From DASSSQ01 sp963839285 (GTDB lineage Bacteria; Actinomycetota; Thermoleophilia; Gaiellales; Gaiellaceae): DNA of 64,000 bases. Numbering within the stretch: position 1 is the stretch's first letter; each line of letters opens with the position of its first letter. Below are positions 18,101 to 26,542 of the stretch, in pieces. A program made the translations under genes and the position numbers. Location of the stretch: NCBI GenBank assembly GCA_963839285.1, contig CAWIUN010000009.1, positions 21,535 to 85,534 of the forward strand, given 5' to 3'. The notes beneath the pieces were generated by a model. That model saw nothing but the letters and a program-made list of their open reading frames with translations, was not told where the DNA came from and searched no databases.

Positions 18101-18259
18101 CGCGCTGATCGTAGCGCCGCCGTGCTCCCGTTCCGGCAGCCGTTCTGGGACTGGACCGAGGCGGTCGACGGAGCGCTCGCCCTCGACCGTCACGAGCTGT
18201 GGGAGGAAACCGCCTTCCGACCAAAGAATCGGGTGTCACAAAGTCCGGGGAGGCCGCGG

Positions 18260-18288
18260 TTGAATCCTGTTCGGTCCTCGGCTACGGT
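18260..18288 (+). promoter_or_regulatory. Sigma70-like promoter for a leaderless M23-like gene
   Basis: TTGAAT (18260-18265), 17 bp spacer, TACGGT (18283-18288). A start about 7 bp downstream would fall at or next to the ATG at 18296, so the mRNA would be leaderless, which is common in actinobacteria. No Shine-Dalgarno sequence lies upstream of that ATG, consistent with this. Prediction from sequence only. Confidence 0.5.
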
Positions 18289-18295
18289 GCCCGGG

Positions 18296-19075
18296 ATGCC
18301 CGCGCCGAGATCCCGGCCGCGGACGCGTGCGCGCGTCCGCCCCCAGAAGCAGCGGTCGGTCCGTCGCGCGCGCCGCGTGGCGGTGCTCGTGCTGCTCGGT
18401 TCGGTGCTGACGGCGATCCTCCTGCTGACCGCGTTCGGCGGCGGCAACGCCTCGCTGGACACGGCGGCGCCCGCGCTCGCGACGCGCCTGCTTCCGGCCG
18501 GGCCGCCGAAGCCGCAGGTCGTCGCGATCTACAACAACCTGCGCCTGCAGCTCCCGGTCGCGCAGTCGAGCATGACCGCGGTCGGCTACAGCGGCGGCAG
18601 CGTCGGGTCGCTCGAGCTGCAGCCGATCGGCACGCAGGCGAACCAGGGGATCTTCCAGCGCCTCGCGCACAAGCTCTTCGGCGGCGACTCCGGCACGCTG
18701 CGCTGGTACCAGCTCGCGGGCGGCGGCGGCGCCTCCTCGAGCGCGCTCGACGTCGGCGCGGCGCCGGGCACCGACGTCTACGCCCCGGTCGACGGCACGA
18801 TCGTCGGGCTCAACGACCTGATCCTCGACGGGCGGGCCTTCGGCCAGCAGATCGAGATCCAGCCGAGCGGCGCCCCCTCGATCGTCGTCGTCGTCTCGCA
18901 CGTGCGCGCGGACGCGCTCACCGTCGGCTCGGCCGTGGTCGCGGGCGCCTCGAAGCTCGGCAGCGTGCTCGACTTCTCCGGCGTCGAGCGCCAGGCGCTC
19001 GCGCGCTACACGCAGGACGAGGGGAACCACGTGCTGATCGAGGTCCACCCGGCCGCGACGCTCGCGGTTCCGTAG
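18296..19075 (+). CDS. M23/LytM-like secreted or anchored protein, degenerate metal site
   Basis: A 259-residue protein with a basic N-terminus, then a membrane anchor or signal (VAVLVLLGSVLTAILLLTAF, ~28-47) and a C-terminal peptidase M23-like barrel: ALDVGAAPGTDVYAPVDGTIVGL (~160-182), IEIQPSGAPSIVVVVSHV and NHVLIEVHP. The first metal motif of active LytM enzymes (HxxxD) lacks its His: Ser-Ala-Leu-Asp stands there. Hydrolase activity is therefore doubtful and a binding or regulatory role on peptidoglycan more likely. It may be leaderless (see the promoter at 18260). The next gene starts 5 bp after the stop. Confidence 0.7.
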   Translation: MPAPRSRPRTRARVRPQKQRSVRRARRVAVLVLLGSVLTAILLLTAFGGGNASLDTAAPALATRLLPAGPPKPQVVAIYNNLRLQLPVAQSSMTAVGYSGGSVGSLELQPIGTQANQGIFQRLAHKLFGGDSGTLRWYQLAGGGGASSSALDVGAAPGTDVYAPVDGTIVGLNDLILDGRAFGQQIEIQPSGAPSIVVVVSHVRADALTVGSAVVAGASKLGSVLDFSGVERQALARYTQDEGNHVLIEVHPAATLAVP

Positions 19076-19079
19076 CGCC

Positions 19080-19856
19080 CTGCGGATCCTCTTCGTCGGA
19101 GACGTCTTCGGGCCTGCCGGGCGGCGGGTCGTCGAGGAGCGCCTGCCGGGCCTGCGCGAGGAGCTCGGGATCGACTTCTGCATCGTCAACGGCGAGAACG
19201 CGGCGGACGGGCGCGGGCTGACGGCGCGGCTGGCCGAGCGGCTGCTCGCCGCGGGCGCCGACGTGATCACGCTCGGGAACTGGACCTGGGGACAGCGCGA
19301 CTTCGGCGGCTACCTGGCGCAGGCGGAGCGCGTGATCCGGCCGGCGAACATGTCCTCGGAGGCGCCCGGCCGCGGGCTCTGCGTCGCGACGGCGGCCGAC
19401 GGCACGCCGGTCGCCGTCGTCAACCTGCTCGGCGAGCTGACGCTGACGCCTGCCGCGCACCCGTTCGAGGTCGCCGAGGCGCTCGTCGCCGAGGCGCGGC
19501 GCGAGGCGCAGGTCGTCGTCGTCGACTTCCACGCCGAGGCGACGAGCGAGAAGATCGCGCTGGCGCAGATGCTCGACGGCACCGTCACGGCGGTCCTCGG
19601 CACCCACACGCACGTGCAGACGAACGACGCCCGGGTCCTCCGCGGCGGCACGGCGGCGGTCACCGACGTCGGCATGACCGGCCCGCACGACTCCGTGATC
19701 GGCGTCCAGTCCGAGCTCGCGATCCGGCGCATGCGGACGCAGATGCCGGTCCGCTTCCACCCGGCCGAGGGCGGCGTCCGGCTCGAGGGCGCGCTCGTCG
19801 AGTGCGGCCCCGACGGCCGGGCGACGAGCTGCGAGCTCGTCCGCGTCGCCGAGTAG
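19080..19856 (+). CDS. YmdB-like (TIGR00282) metallophosphodiesterase, altered active site
   Basis: A 258-residue cytoplasmic metallophosphoesterase of the YmdB family (2',3'-cyclic nucleotide phosphodiesterase). LRILFVGDVFGPAGRR (Asp8), IVNGENAADG (Asn37-Asn40), VVVDFHAEATSEK, VLGTHTHVQTND and AAVTDVGMTGP are all present. The normally invariant GNHTWD is here GNWTWG (66-71): the expected catalytic/metal His is Trp68. No ATG, GTG or TTG fits; the first residue is CTG 19080, 5 bp after the M23-like stop. A non-canonical start or an indel at the start is possible. Confidence 0.85.
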   Translation: MRILFVGDVFGPAGRRVVEERLPGLREELGIDFCIVNGENAADGRGLTARLAERLLAAGADVITLGNWTWGQRDFGGYLAQAERVIRPANMSSEAPGRGLCVATAADGTPVAVVNLLGELTLTPAAHPFEVAEALVAEARREAQVVVVDFHAEATSEKIALAQMLDGTVTAVLGTHTHVQTNDARVLRGGTAAVTDVGMTGPHDSVIGVQSELAIRRMRTQMPVRFHPAEGGVRLEGALVECGPDGRATSCELVRVAE

Positions 19857-19861
19857 CCCCT

Positions 19862-21077
19862 TCAGGCCGGCGGCCTGCGCGCGCGGACGCCCGGCGAGGC
19901 CAGCACCACGAGCAGGGTCACGAGCACGAGGTCGCGGGCGAGCACGAGCCACGAGGAGGTCGCGTCGAACTCGCGCACGAGGTCCCAGTAGCGGTACGGG
20001 AACCAGCCCTGCGTCAGGCCCATCGCGGCGTAGAGGAGCGCGACGGCCCAGACGCCGCGGCGGCCGCGCACGAGCACGACGAGCGGCACGAGCCAGATCA
20101 GGAACTGGGGCGAGGCGACCTTGCCGAGGGCGACGAAGGCGACGACGGCCGCGGCGGCGTAGCGGGCGAGCCGCGCCGGCTCGGCGGGGCCGCGGGCGAA
20201 GCGGAGCCAGAGGAGCACGAGCACCGCCGCCTGCAGCCCCGTCTGGATGCCGGCGAGCACGCTCGGGAGGGTGCCGACGAGGTTCTGCGAGCCGGCGCTC
20301 GAGCGCATCTCGATCGCGAGCCCGGAGACCTGGTGGGCGACGAGCAGGAAGCCGGCGCCGAGGCTCTCGATCTGCAGCGGCCGCGAGAGCTGGCGGTCGA
20401 GGCTGTGCCCGACCCCGGACGGCGAGAGCGCGACGAAGGGGAGCACGCAGGCCGCGAGGACGGCGAGGAAGACCCCGAGACAGACCAGGGCCTCGCGCCG
20501 GCCGCGCCGCCGCCACGTCCACGCGAGCGCGAGCGGCAGCAGCACGCCCGGGGTAGATCTTCGCGGCGACGCCGAGCGCGAGCCCGGCGTGGCCGAGCCG
20601 GTCTCGCCCGGCGAGCAGGGCGGCGAGCGCCGCGGTCGCGAGCAGCGCCGGCCAGAGGTCGAAGCGGCTGAGGACGACCGAGCCGAGCGCGACCGGGAAG
20701 GCCGCCGCGGCCCAGAGCGCCGCCCGGAGCCGGCGGTCTCCGTCGCCGAGCGCCCGCGCGCCGACGGCGACGGCGACGAGCAGCGCCAGGCCGCAGATCG
20801 CCATCTCCCACTCGAAGACGGTGCGGAACCCGTCCTCGTCGTCGCTCAGGAGCGCCGGGACGACGAAGGGGACGAGCGCGAGCGGCGGGTACTCGGGCGT
20901 GAAGTCGCGGTAGGGGACGTCCCCGCGCGTGATCGCCTCGCCGTACTTCGCGTAGACGGGCGTGTCGACGATCTGCGCGTCGTCGAAGACGCCGACGTGC
21001 AGCAGCGCGAAGCAGCCGAGGAAGAGCGCGGCCGAGGTCGCGACGGCGAGCGCCGTCCGGGCGCTCTCAGCGGACAG
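19862..21077 (-). CDS. DUF2029/GT87-type membrane mannosyltransferase-like protein (frameshifted)
   Basis: Polytopic protein resembling GT-C glycosyltransferases of family 87, which use polyprenyl-phosphate mannose on the outer face of the membrane. The N-terminal loop FDDAQIVDTPVYAKYGEAITRGDVPYRDFTPEYPPLAL (in parts, ~30-65) has the acidic residues and PYRDF..EYPP motif of the family. About ten hydrophobic segments follow. The frame shifts near 20555 between LALGVAAKIYPG and LLPLALAWTWRR. The only start in frame is CTG 21077, overlapping the upstream gene's stop by about 11 bp. Probably adds a sugar to an envelope glycan; donor inferred from family. Confidence 0.78.
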
Positions 21078-22860
21078 CGGCCGGCTCCGGGACTCTGCGC
21101 TCGTCGCCGACCTCGACCGGAGCCTCCGCCGTCTCGACCACGCCGCCCGGCGCCAGCACGACGATCGCCGCGAAGGGGAAGAACCAGGGGATGTAGAGCC
21201 ACGACCAGTGCGTCAGCACGAGCTCGAAGCCGAGCAGGAGCGCGGCCGTCAGCGCCGCCAGCTGGAAGGGCGACTTGCGGCGCGGCAGGAAGACGGCGGC
21301 GATCGCGCCGGCGACGAGCAGCCCCTCGAGCAGCTTCTGGACGAGCGCGAGGTCGGGGATGCCGCGGGCGTGGTACTGCCCCCAGTCCCAGAGCGAGAAC
21401 GGCGAGTGCCGCGTCACCTGCGTCCAGACCGTCCGGTCCCAGAAGACGCGCGCCGCGTGCAGGGGGCTCGGTTCGAGCAGCAGCACCGAGAGCGCCGCGA
21501 GGCTCGCGATCGCGAAGCCGGCGACGCAGGGCGCGACGCGGCGCGGCCGCCGCCACTCCGGATAGGTGAGCCAGAGCGGCGCGAGGATGAAGGCGGCGAA
21601 CTTCGTCCAGCCGGCGAGCGCGAGCAGCATCCCGCGCGCCACCGGCGTCGTCGCGAGCCAGAAGCCGAAGATCAGGAACGCCGGCATGATCGCGTCGTTC
21701 GTGTTCGAGTTCGACGCGTACTGGGTGAACGGGTAGGCGGCCCAGGCGAAGGCGAGGGTCGCCGCCAGCCGGTTGCCGCCGTAGCGCCGGCCTACGAGCG
21801 CGAGCCCGAGCACGCAGAGGACGTCCCAGAGGATCGACGTGAAGTGCGCGGCGGGCAGGTCGTCCCACTTCCCCGTCCAGCCGAGCGCCCAGTAGCCGGG
21901 CAGGTAGGCGGCGTAGGAGACGGGCCCGTAGGTGTCGCCGAGCGGGTTCGCCGACTCGCAGCGCCCGTTCGTCTGGATCCGTTCCCGGATCTCGCCGGCC
22001 GAGTCCGCCGGGCCGCACGCCTTCAGGTCGCCCTCGATCGGGAAATGGCCGTAGGGCGCCTGCCCGTGCGCGAGCCGGTCGGCGCCGATCACGCCCGCGT
22101 AGCCGACGTCGATCACGTTCGAGGCCTGCACGTTGAGGCCGATCCGGAAGCCGAGCAGGAACACGGTCGCCGCCGCCAGCAGCCAGACGGGCCAGACAGG
22201 GCGGCTGCCGTCGCCGCGGCCGCTGCGCGCCGCCCAGAGCGCCCGCAGGAGCAGGTAGAGAAGCGGCGGGTAGACGAGCGGCACGCTCGTGAAGACGTCG
22301 CCCTGGTTGAAGAACCAGAGGCTCGCCGTGAACGAGAGCAGCACGAGCAGGTCGAGGTTCCGGAGCGAGCGGAGCCGGCGCCAGTCGGCGAGCCCGAGCA
22401 GGAAGACGCCGCAGAAGCCGAGCCAGATCGCCGGGCTGTTGATCTTCGTGCCGCCGAAGGCGCCGTCGTAGCCGCGGGCCATCTTCCAGGCGACCTGCGG
22501 GCCGGTCCACGCCTCGGTGACGGCCCCGGTCGTGTCGTCGACCTTCCCCTCGGCGATCTCGCCCGCCTTGCCCGACCAGACCTTGACCGTCCAGGCGCCG
22601 TCCTCGAAGGTCGCCTCCGTCGTCGGGTGCGGCGGGTAGCGGTCGAGCCAGCCGGCGACCTTCGGGGCGGCGAGGAAGATCGAGGTGACGCGCGACTCGG
22701 TGAGGCGCGGCGTCTCGGGCGCCGGCGCGACCGGCGTCTCGACGAGGTGGCCGAACTTGTCGTAGACGGGCGCGGTCGGGGCCGTGGCGGCCGCCGCACC
22801 GCTCACGGCGGCCGTGCCGAGCGCGAGCAGGCAGCAGGCTGCGAGCGCGAGCCGCCGCAT
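21067..22860 (-). CDS. Multi-pass membrane protein with signal-like N-terminus, GT-C-like
   Basis: A 597-residue protein from ATG 22860. The first ~27 residues look like a signal sequence (LALAACCLLALGTAAVSGAA), followed by an extracytoplasmic domain (~30-135) and then about eleven membrane segments (e.g. WLGFCGVFLLGLADW, LLVLLSFTASLWFFNQG, VWLLAAATVFLLGF). Acidic loop residues in GADRLAHGQAPYGHFP resemble DUF2029/GT-C enzymes. It overlaps the GT87-like gene downstream by ~11 bp, and its ATG overlaps the GtrA stop (TGATG). Role in glycan assembly inferred from neighbours; no family assigned with confidence. Confidence 0.7.
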   Translation of the reverse strand: MRRLALAACCLLALGTAAVSGAAAATAPTAPVYDKFGHLVETPVAPAPETPRLTESRVTSIFLAAPKVAGWLDRYPPHPTTEATFEDGAWTVKVWSGKAGEIAEGKVDDTTGAVTEAWTGPQVAWKMARGYDGAFGGTKINSPAIWLGFCGVFLLGLADWRRLRSLRNLDLLVLLSFTASLWFFNQGDVFTSVPLVYPPLLYLLLRALWAARSGRGDGSRPVWPVWLLAAATVFLLGFRIGLNVQASNVIDVGYAGVIGADRLAHGQAPYGHFPIEGDLKACGPADSAGEIRERIQTNGRCESANPLGDTYGPVSYAAYLPGYWALGWTGKWDDLPAAHFTSILWDVLCVLGLALVGRRYGGNRLAATLAFAWAAYPFTQYASNSNTNDAIMPAFLIFGFWLATTPVARGMLLALAGWTKFAAFILAPLWLTYPEWRRPRRVAPCVAGFAIASLAALSVLLLEPSPLHAARVFWDRTVWTQVTRHSPFSLWDWGQYHARGIPDLALVQKLLEGLLVAGAIAAVFLPRRKSPFQLAALTAALLLGFELVLTHWSWLYIPWFFPFAAIVVLAPGGVVETAEAPVEVGDERRVPEPAAVR

Positions 22861-23300
22861 CAGCTTCCGCGGCGGAACGACCAGAGCTTGTTGCCGAGGA
22901 AGTTCAGCGGCATCACGAGCACGATCGAGATCGCCTGCGCGACGATCTTGCCCGCGCCGAGCCAGACGAAGAGCGTCAGCCACGCCTGGTTCGCGCCGAG
23001 CGCGACCGCCGAGACCGCGAGGAAGCGGGCGCCCTGGTAGGCGAAGTGGCCGCGCTGCGAGCGGAACGTCCAGGCCCGGTTGAGCACGTAGTTGCTCGCC
23101 GCGGAGACGACGAACGAGACGGCGGCGGCGGCGCGGAAGTGGACGCCGGCGTGGAGCAGCGCCGCGTAGACGCCGAGGTTGACGACGTAGCCGCTCGCGC
23201 CGACGAGCGAGAACTTCGCCAGCTGCACCCAGTTCGCAGGCCGACGGAGGGCGCGCGCGGCCCGGACGGCGACCGGCTGCGGTGCGGTGGGGTGCTCCAC
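22860..23300 (-). CDS. GtrA-family membrane protein
   Basis: A 146-residue protein with four membrane segments in the GtrA family, which in other systems flips or helps deliver polyprenyl-linked sugars. LAKFSLVGASGYVVNLGVYAALL (~28-50), ASNYVLNRAWTFR (~71-83, the family NxxxxRxWTF motif) and VLVMPLNFLGNKLWSF (~127-142) are typical. TGA overlaps the ATG of the next gene (TGATG), so the three membrane genes from 23300 to 19862 form one operon for envelope glycosylation. The start is GTG 23300. No glycosyltransferase of the GT2 GtrB type is in the window. Confidence 0.9.
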   Translation of the reverse strand: MEHPTAPQPVAVRAARALRRPANWVQLAKFSLVGASGYVVNLGVYAALLHAGVHFRAAAAVSFVVSAASNYVLNRAWTFRSQRGHFAYQGARFLAVSAVALGANQAWLTLFVWLGAGKIVAQAISIVLVMPLNFLGNKLWSFRRGS

Positions 23301-23354
23301 GGCCCGGCGAGCGTAGCAACGCCTCCGGGGCCGCTCCCGCGACCCGGCTGCACG

Positions 23355-23798
23355 CTAGGCGGGAGAGACCGGGCGGACACGCAGACCGGCGTCGGGCTCG
23401 ACCCGGCGCACGTCGCCGTCTGCCTCGACGAGCACGCCCGTGACGATCCCGCCGTTGCCGACGATCACGTCGCGCAGCCTGCCGACCGGCTCGCCGCCGC
23501 GCTCGAGCTCGACGCCGCGCAGGCTCGAGAGCGTGTCCGCCCGCGACCGGTAGAACGCGAGCTCCGCCTCCTCGAGCAGCGTCAGCGCCGAGCGGACGGT
23601 GATCTCGCCGTCCTCGAGCACCGCCGCGGCCAGGGGGAGGAAGCGGTGGACCTCGTCGCCGCAGCGGACGTCGAGGCCGAGCGCCCGTTCGGCGGCCAGG
23701 TCGAGGATCAGGTCGACGGGACGGCCGAGCTGGATCCCGTGCAGGCGCACGGGCAGACGCAGCAGCTCCCCGGCCGGACGACCCCCCATCACGCTCAT
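23355..23798 (-). CDS. PRC-barrel-like domain protein
   Basis: A 147-residue soluble protein. The C-terminal half (LRGVELERGGEPVGRLRDVIVGNGGIVTGVLVEADGDVRRVEP, in parts, ~93-135) has the strand-turn pattern of a PRC-barrel domain; the N-terminal half contains a related beta-rich segment (LGRPVDLILDLAAERALGLDVRCGDEVHRFLPL). PRC barrels in other actinobacteria occur in RNA- or membrane-associated proteins, but no function can be named. It lies 28 bp after pcm, same strand, and 54 bp before the GtrA gene start, so it could be in a transcript with either. Confidence 0.65.
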   Translation of the reverse strand: MSVMGGRPAGELLRLPVRLHGIQLGRPVDLILDLAAERALGLDVRCGDEVHRFLPLAAAVLEDGEITVRSALTLLEEAELAFYRSRADTLSSLRGVELERGGEPVGRLRDVIVGNGGIVTGVLVEADGDVRRVEPDAGLRVRPVSPA

Positions 23799-23826
23799 TC
23801 TCTCCCGCGCCCCACGCTGGAAACCG

Positions 23827-24468
23827 TCAGAAGCCGCCCTCGCCGACGAGCGGCACGAACCGGCAGGGGATGCCGCCGGCGACGGACGGGCCGCCGGGCC
23901 CCTTCACGACCACCTGCAGCTGCTGGCCGCTCGGCCCGCCCACCGGGACGACGAGCCGCCCGCCCTCGGCCAGCTGCTCGTAGAGCGGCTGCGGGAGCCC
24001 GGGCGCGGCGGCGGCGACGGCGATCGCCTCGAACGGCGCCCGCCCGGGCACGCCGAGGCTGCCGTCGCCGAGGACGACCTCGACCCGGTCGCACCCGGCC
24101 GCCGCCAGGTTCGCGCGCGCGAGCTCGGCCAGCTCCGGGATCCGCTCGATCGTGACCACCTCGTCGGCGAGCTCGGCGAGCACGGCCGCCTGGTAGCCCG
24201 AGCCGGAGCCGACGTCGAGCACCCGTTCGCCGCCGTCGAGCCGGAGCTCCTCGCAGATCCGCGCGACCATGTACGGCTGCGAGATCGTCTGGTCGTGGCC
24301 GAGCGGCAGCGCGTTGTCGGTGTAGGCCAGGTGGCGGACCTCGGCCGGGACGAACAGCTCGCGCGGGACGCGCTCGAACGCGGCCAGGACACGCTCGTCG
24401 CCGATGCCGCGGCGCCGCAGCTGCCGCGCGACCATCTCCGTCCGCTCAGGCTGCCAGTCGGCCGACAT
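23827..24468 (-). CDS. pcm: Protein-L-isoaspartate O-methyltransferase
   Basis: A 213-residue SAM-dependent repair enzyme that methylates isoaspartyl residues in aged proteins. Typical N-terminus MVARQLRRRGIGDERVLAAFERVPRELFVP, substrate loop LPLGHDQTISQPYMVA (~54-69), SAM motif I VLDVGSGSGYQAAVLAEL (~83-100), VVTIERIPELAELAR and the late GGRLVVPVGG. The ATG at 24468 overlaps the 3' end of the phosphodiesterase gene by 23 bp, so the two are co-translated. Intact and of normal length. Confidence 0.95.
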   Translation of the reverse strand: MSADWQPERTEMVARQLRRRGIGDERVLAAFERVPRELFVPAEVRHLAYTDNALPLGHDQTISQPYMVARICEELRLDGGERVLDVGSGSGYQAAVLAELADEVVTIERIPELAELARANLAAAGCDRVEVVLGDGSLGVPGRAPFEAIAVAAAAPGLPQPLYEQLAEGGRLVVPVGGPSGQQLQVVVKGPGGPSVAGGIPCRFVPLVGEGGF

Positions 24469-25732
24469 ACGCGGGCGGCTCGACGCCGAAGTGCTCGAGC
24501 ACGAGCGGCGCGATCCCCGTGATCGAGTCGGGCGGCTCCCCGAGCCCGACCGTCAGCATCGGCACGAGCGAGTCGCCCGGCTCGAGCGAGCCGTGGCTGC
24601 CGCCGCCGAGGTGGTGGCGGCCGCCGAGGTCGGCGAACTCGACGCCCGGCGCGGCCGAGACGAGCACCTCGCCCGCGTTCGGGTTCGCGAGCGCGGCCGC
24701 CGCGCGGGCGAGGCCCTGGGGATAGCCGTCGAGCAGCTCGAGCCCCTCGTCGCCGTCGCGGCGGGCGACGACGCGGCCGCCCTCGCGGAAGAGGACGAGG
24801 TGGCCGCCGCCGATCCGCTCGGCGAGCGCGCGGGCCCGGCCGCCGCGCAGGTCGTAGACCATGCCCGCGCGGTTCGAGGCGGCGACGACGACGTCCTCGG
24901 CGCCGTCGAGGTGGTCCTCGAGCCGGTCGACCCGGTCGACGAGCGTCTGCCCGTGGTCGGAGCAGAGGACGACGGCGTAGCGGTCGAGGAACTCGTCGAG
25001 CCCGCCGGCCGCGTCGACGAGGGCACCGACCGCGGCGTCCGAGCGGGCGAGCGCCTCGCCGGCCGAGCCCGGCCCCGACGCGTGCGAGGCGTAGTCGTAG
25101 TCGGGCAGGTAGAAGACGAGGAAGTCGAAGCCGTCGCGGGTCACGAGCCAGCGGCCGACGTGCGCGGCGTAGGCGTCGATCGACCCCGCGGCGCGGCTGC
25201 GGACGGCGAGCGGCGCCCCGGTCGGGTCCGATTCGAAGAGGCTGTAGAAGAAGAAGCGCTTCGGCCCGAACGCGTGCGGCACGGCCGGCAGCGTCGGCAG
25301 GTGCCGCGTGCGGCCGCGGTAGCAGGTGATGTTGATCGCCCCGGCGGTGTGGCCCGCGTCCTCGAGCGCCTCGTAGACGGTGACCGCGTCCGGCGAGAGG
25401 TGGCGCTGGTTCATGTTGAAGATCGTGTCGCGGAGGCCGGCGACCATCCCCGCGGCGCGCATGGCGTGGAAGGAGGAGCCGTACTCGACGAGGCGGCGCT
25501 CGCCGCGGTGCCACCAGACGAGGTGCGGGATCCCGTGCACGTCCGGGTGGGCGCCGGTCGCGATCGCGGAGAGGCAGACGGGCGTCAGCGACGGGAACGT
25601 CGAGACGGCCTGCCGGTAGCTCCCCGCCTGGTGCAGCGCCGCGAGCACGGGCGCGTCGCCGGAGGCGACCGCGGACTCGTAGACGTCGGGGGTCAGCCCG
25701 TCGATGACGACGAGGATCGCCTTGCGGGCCAT
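24446..25732 (-). CDS. Alkaline phosphatase-superfamily phosphodiesterase/nucleotide pyrophosphatase-like
   Basis: A 428-residue metalloenzyme of the AP/NPP superfamily. ILVVIDGLTPDVYES supplies the first metal Asp; STFPSLTPVCLSAIATGAHPDVHGI contains the Thr/Ser nucleophile in a TFPSLTPV context like NPPs; YLPDYDYASHASGPGS supplies Asp/His ligands; VVLCSDHGQTLV is the DHG metal motif; GGGSHGSLEPGDSLVPML has the last His. ATG 25732 overlaps the stop of the upstream membrane gene (TGATG), and the 3' end overlaps pcm by 23 bp. The substrate (phosphodiester lipid, nucleotide or phosphonate) cannot be told. Confidence 0.85.
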   Translation of the reverse strand: MARKAILVVIDGLTPDVYESAVASGDAPVLAALHQAGSYRQAVSTFPSLTPVCLSAIATGAHPDVHGIPHLVWWHRGERRLVEYGSSFHAMRAAGMVAGLRDTIFNMNQRHLSPDAVTVYEALEDAGHTAGAINITCYRGRTRHLPTLPAVPHAFGPKRFFFYSLFESDPTGAPLAVRSRAAGSIDAYAAHVGRWLVTRDGFDFLVFYLPDYDYASHASGPGSAGEALARSDAAVGALVDAAGGLDEFLDRYAVVLCSDHGQTLVDRVDRLEDHLDGAEDVVVAASNRAGMVYDLRGGRARALAERIGGGHLVLFREGGRVVARRDGDEGLELLDGYPQGLARAAAALANPNAGEVLVSAAPGVEFADLGGRHHLGGGSHGSLEPGDSLVPMLTVGLGEPPDSITGIAPLVLEHFGVEPPAYVGRLAA

Positions 25733-26151
25733 CAGTCCCGCGCGAGGATGCGCAGCCCCGCGTAGCGCTGCGCCGCACGCGCGCGGAGCCGCGCGCCGAG
25801 GGCCGGCAGCGCCAGCGCCTCCAGGTAGCCGAGCCCGGGCACGAAGGCGAGCCCGGCCAGCACGAGCGCCACGCCGCCGACGAGCACCGCCGTGCCGCCC
25901 CGGGTGCCGCCGCGGCGGAGCGCGCCGCCGACGACCTGCCGCGCGCCGATCGTGCCCGCGAGCGCGCCGAGCCCGCCGCCGATCGCCTCGTCCCAGTTGT
26001 CGACGAGGAAGCCGATGCCGACGGCGATCGCCGCGGCCGCGACGAGCGCGACGACGAGCGCCGTCCGCGCCGCCCCGAGCAGGCCGACGAAGAGGACGCC
26101 GAGCGCCGCTCCGAGCCCGGCGAGCAGGCCGATCAGGTACCAGTCCCCCAC
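25732..26151 (-). CDS. Hypothetical membrane protein, about four helices
   Basis: A 139-residue hydrophobic protein from GTG 26151 (VGDWYLIGLLAGLGAALGVLF) with segments at ~5-25, 29-50, ~60-75 and 88-112 and Gly-rich turns (GGGLGALAGTIGARQVVGG); a basic C-terminus follows. I do not recognise a named family. The stop overlaps the phosphodiesterase start (TGATG), placing it first in an operon with that enzyme and pcm. A TACACT -10-like hexamer at 26165-26160 on the minus strand would place transcription start within a few bases of the GTG, so the transcript could be leaderless. GTG chosen because the frame upstream is not protein-like. Confidence 0.6.
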   Translation of the reverse strand: MGDWYLIGLLAGLGAALGVLFVGLLGAARTALVVALVAAAAIAVGIGFLVDNWDEAIGGGLGALAGTIGARQVVGGALRRGGTRGGTAVLVGGVALVLAGLAFVPGLGYLEALALPALGARLRARAAQRYAGLRILARD

Positions 26152-26242
26152 CGTCGATGAGTGTAGCGCCGCGGTCTGCGTAACCGATTCGCCGGGAAGC
26201 TCGTTGAAGGTCAGGAAACCGGTTGAAATCCCAAGGAGGATC

Positions 26243-26542
26243 GTGAGTACCGACCCCCGCCCGCTGCTCGTCTTCTTCTCCTCGCGCCGCTCCGGGCCCG
26301 CCCGGCGGATGGAGAGCCTGCTCGCCCACATCTCGCGCAAGGAGCGCGGGCGGCTGCGCGTCACGATCGTCGACGTCGACGACAGGAGCGAGCTGGCCGA
26401 GCGCTTCCAGGTCGAGGCCGTGCCGACGCTCGTGCTCGTCAAGCAGAAGCGCGTCGTCGCCCGGCTCGCGGGCCGCGCCAGCGCGCCGCGGATCGAGCGG
26501 ATGCTCGAGGAGCACCTCGAGCCCGACCTCGCCGTCGCCTAG
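26243..26542 (+). CDS. Thioredoxin-fold protein lacking both active-site cysteines
   Basis: A 99-residue thioredoxin-like protein from GTG 26243, with a strong ribosome site AAGGAGG at 26233-26239 deciding the start. LLVFFSSRRSGPARRMESLLAHI aligns with the usual WCGPCRRM region, but both cysteines are replaced: Ser17-Gly-Pro-Ala20. The cis-Pro motif remains (EAVPTLVLVKQ, Pro61), as does the ending GRASAPRIERML. The fold is kept while dithiol chemistry is lost, so it may be a chaperone-like or assembly partner. It is divergent from the membrane gene at 26151 and convergent with the E2 gene, whose end it meets. Confidence 0.8.
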   Translation: MSTDPRPLLVFFSSRRSGPARRMESLLAHISRKERGRLRVTIVDVDDRSELAERFQVEAVPTLVLVKQKRVVARLAGRASAPRIERMLEEHLEPDLAVA

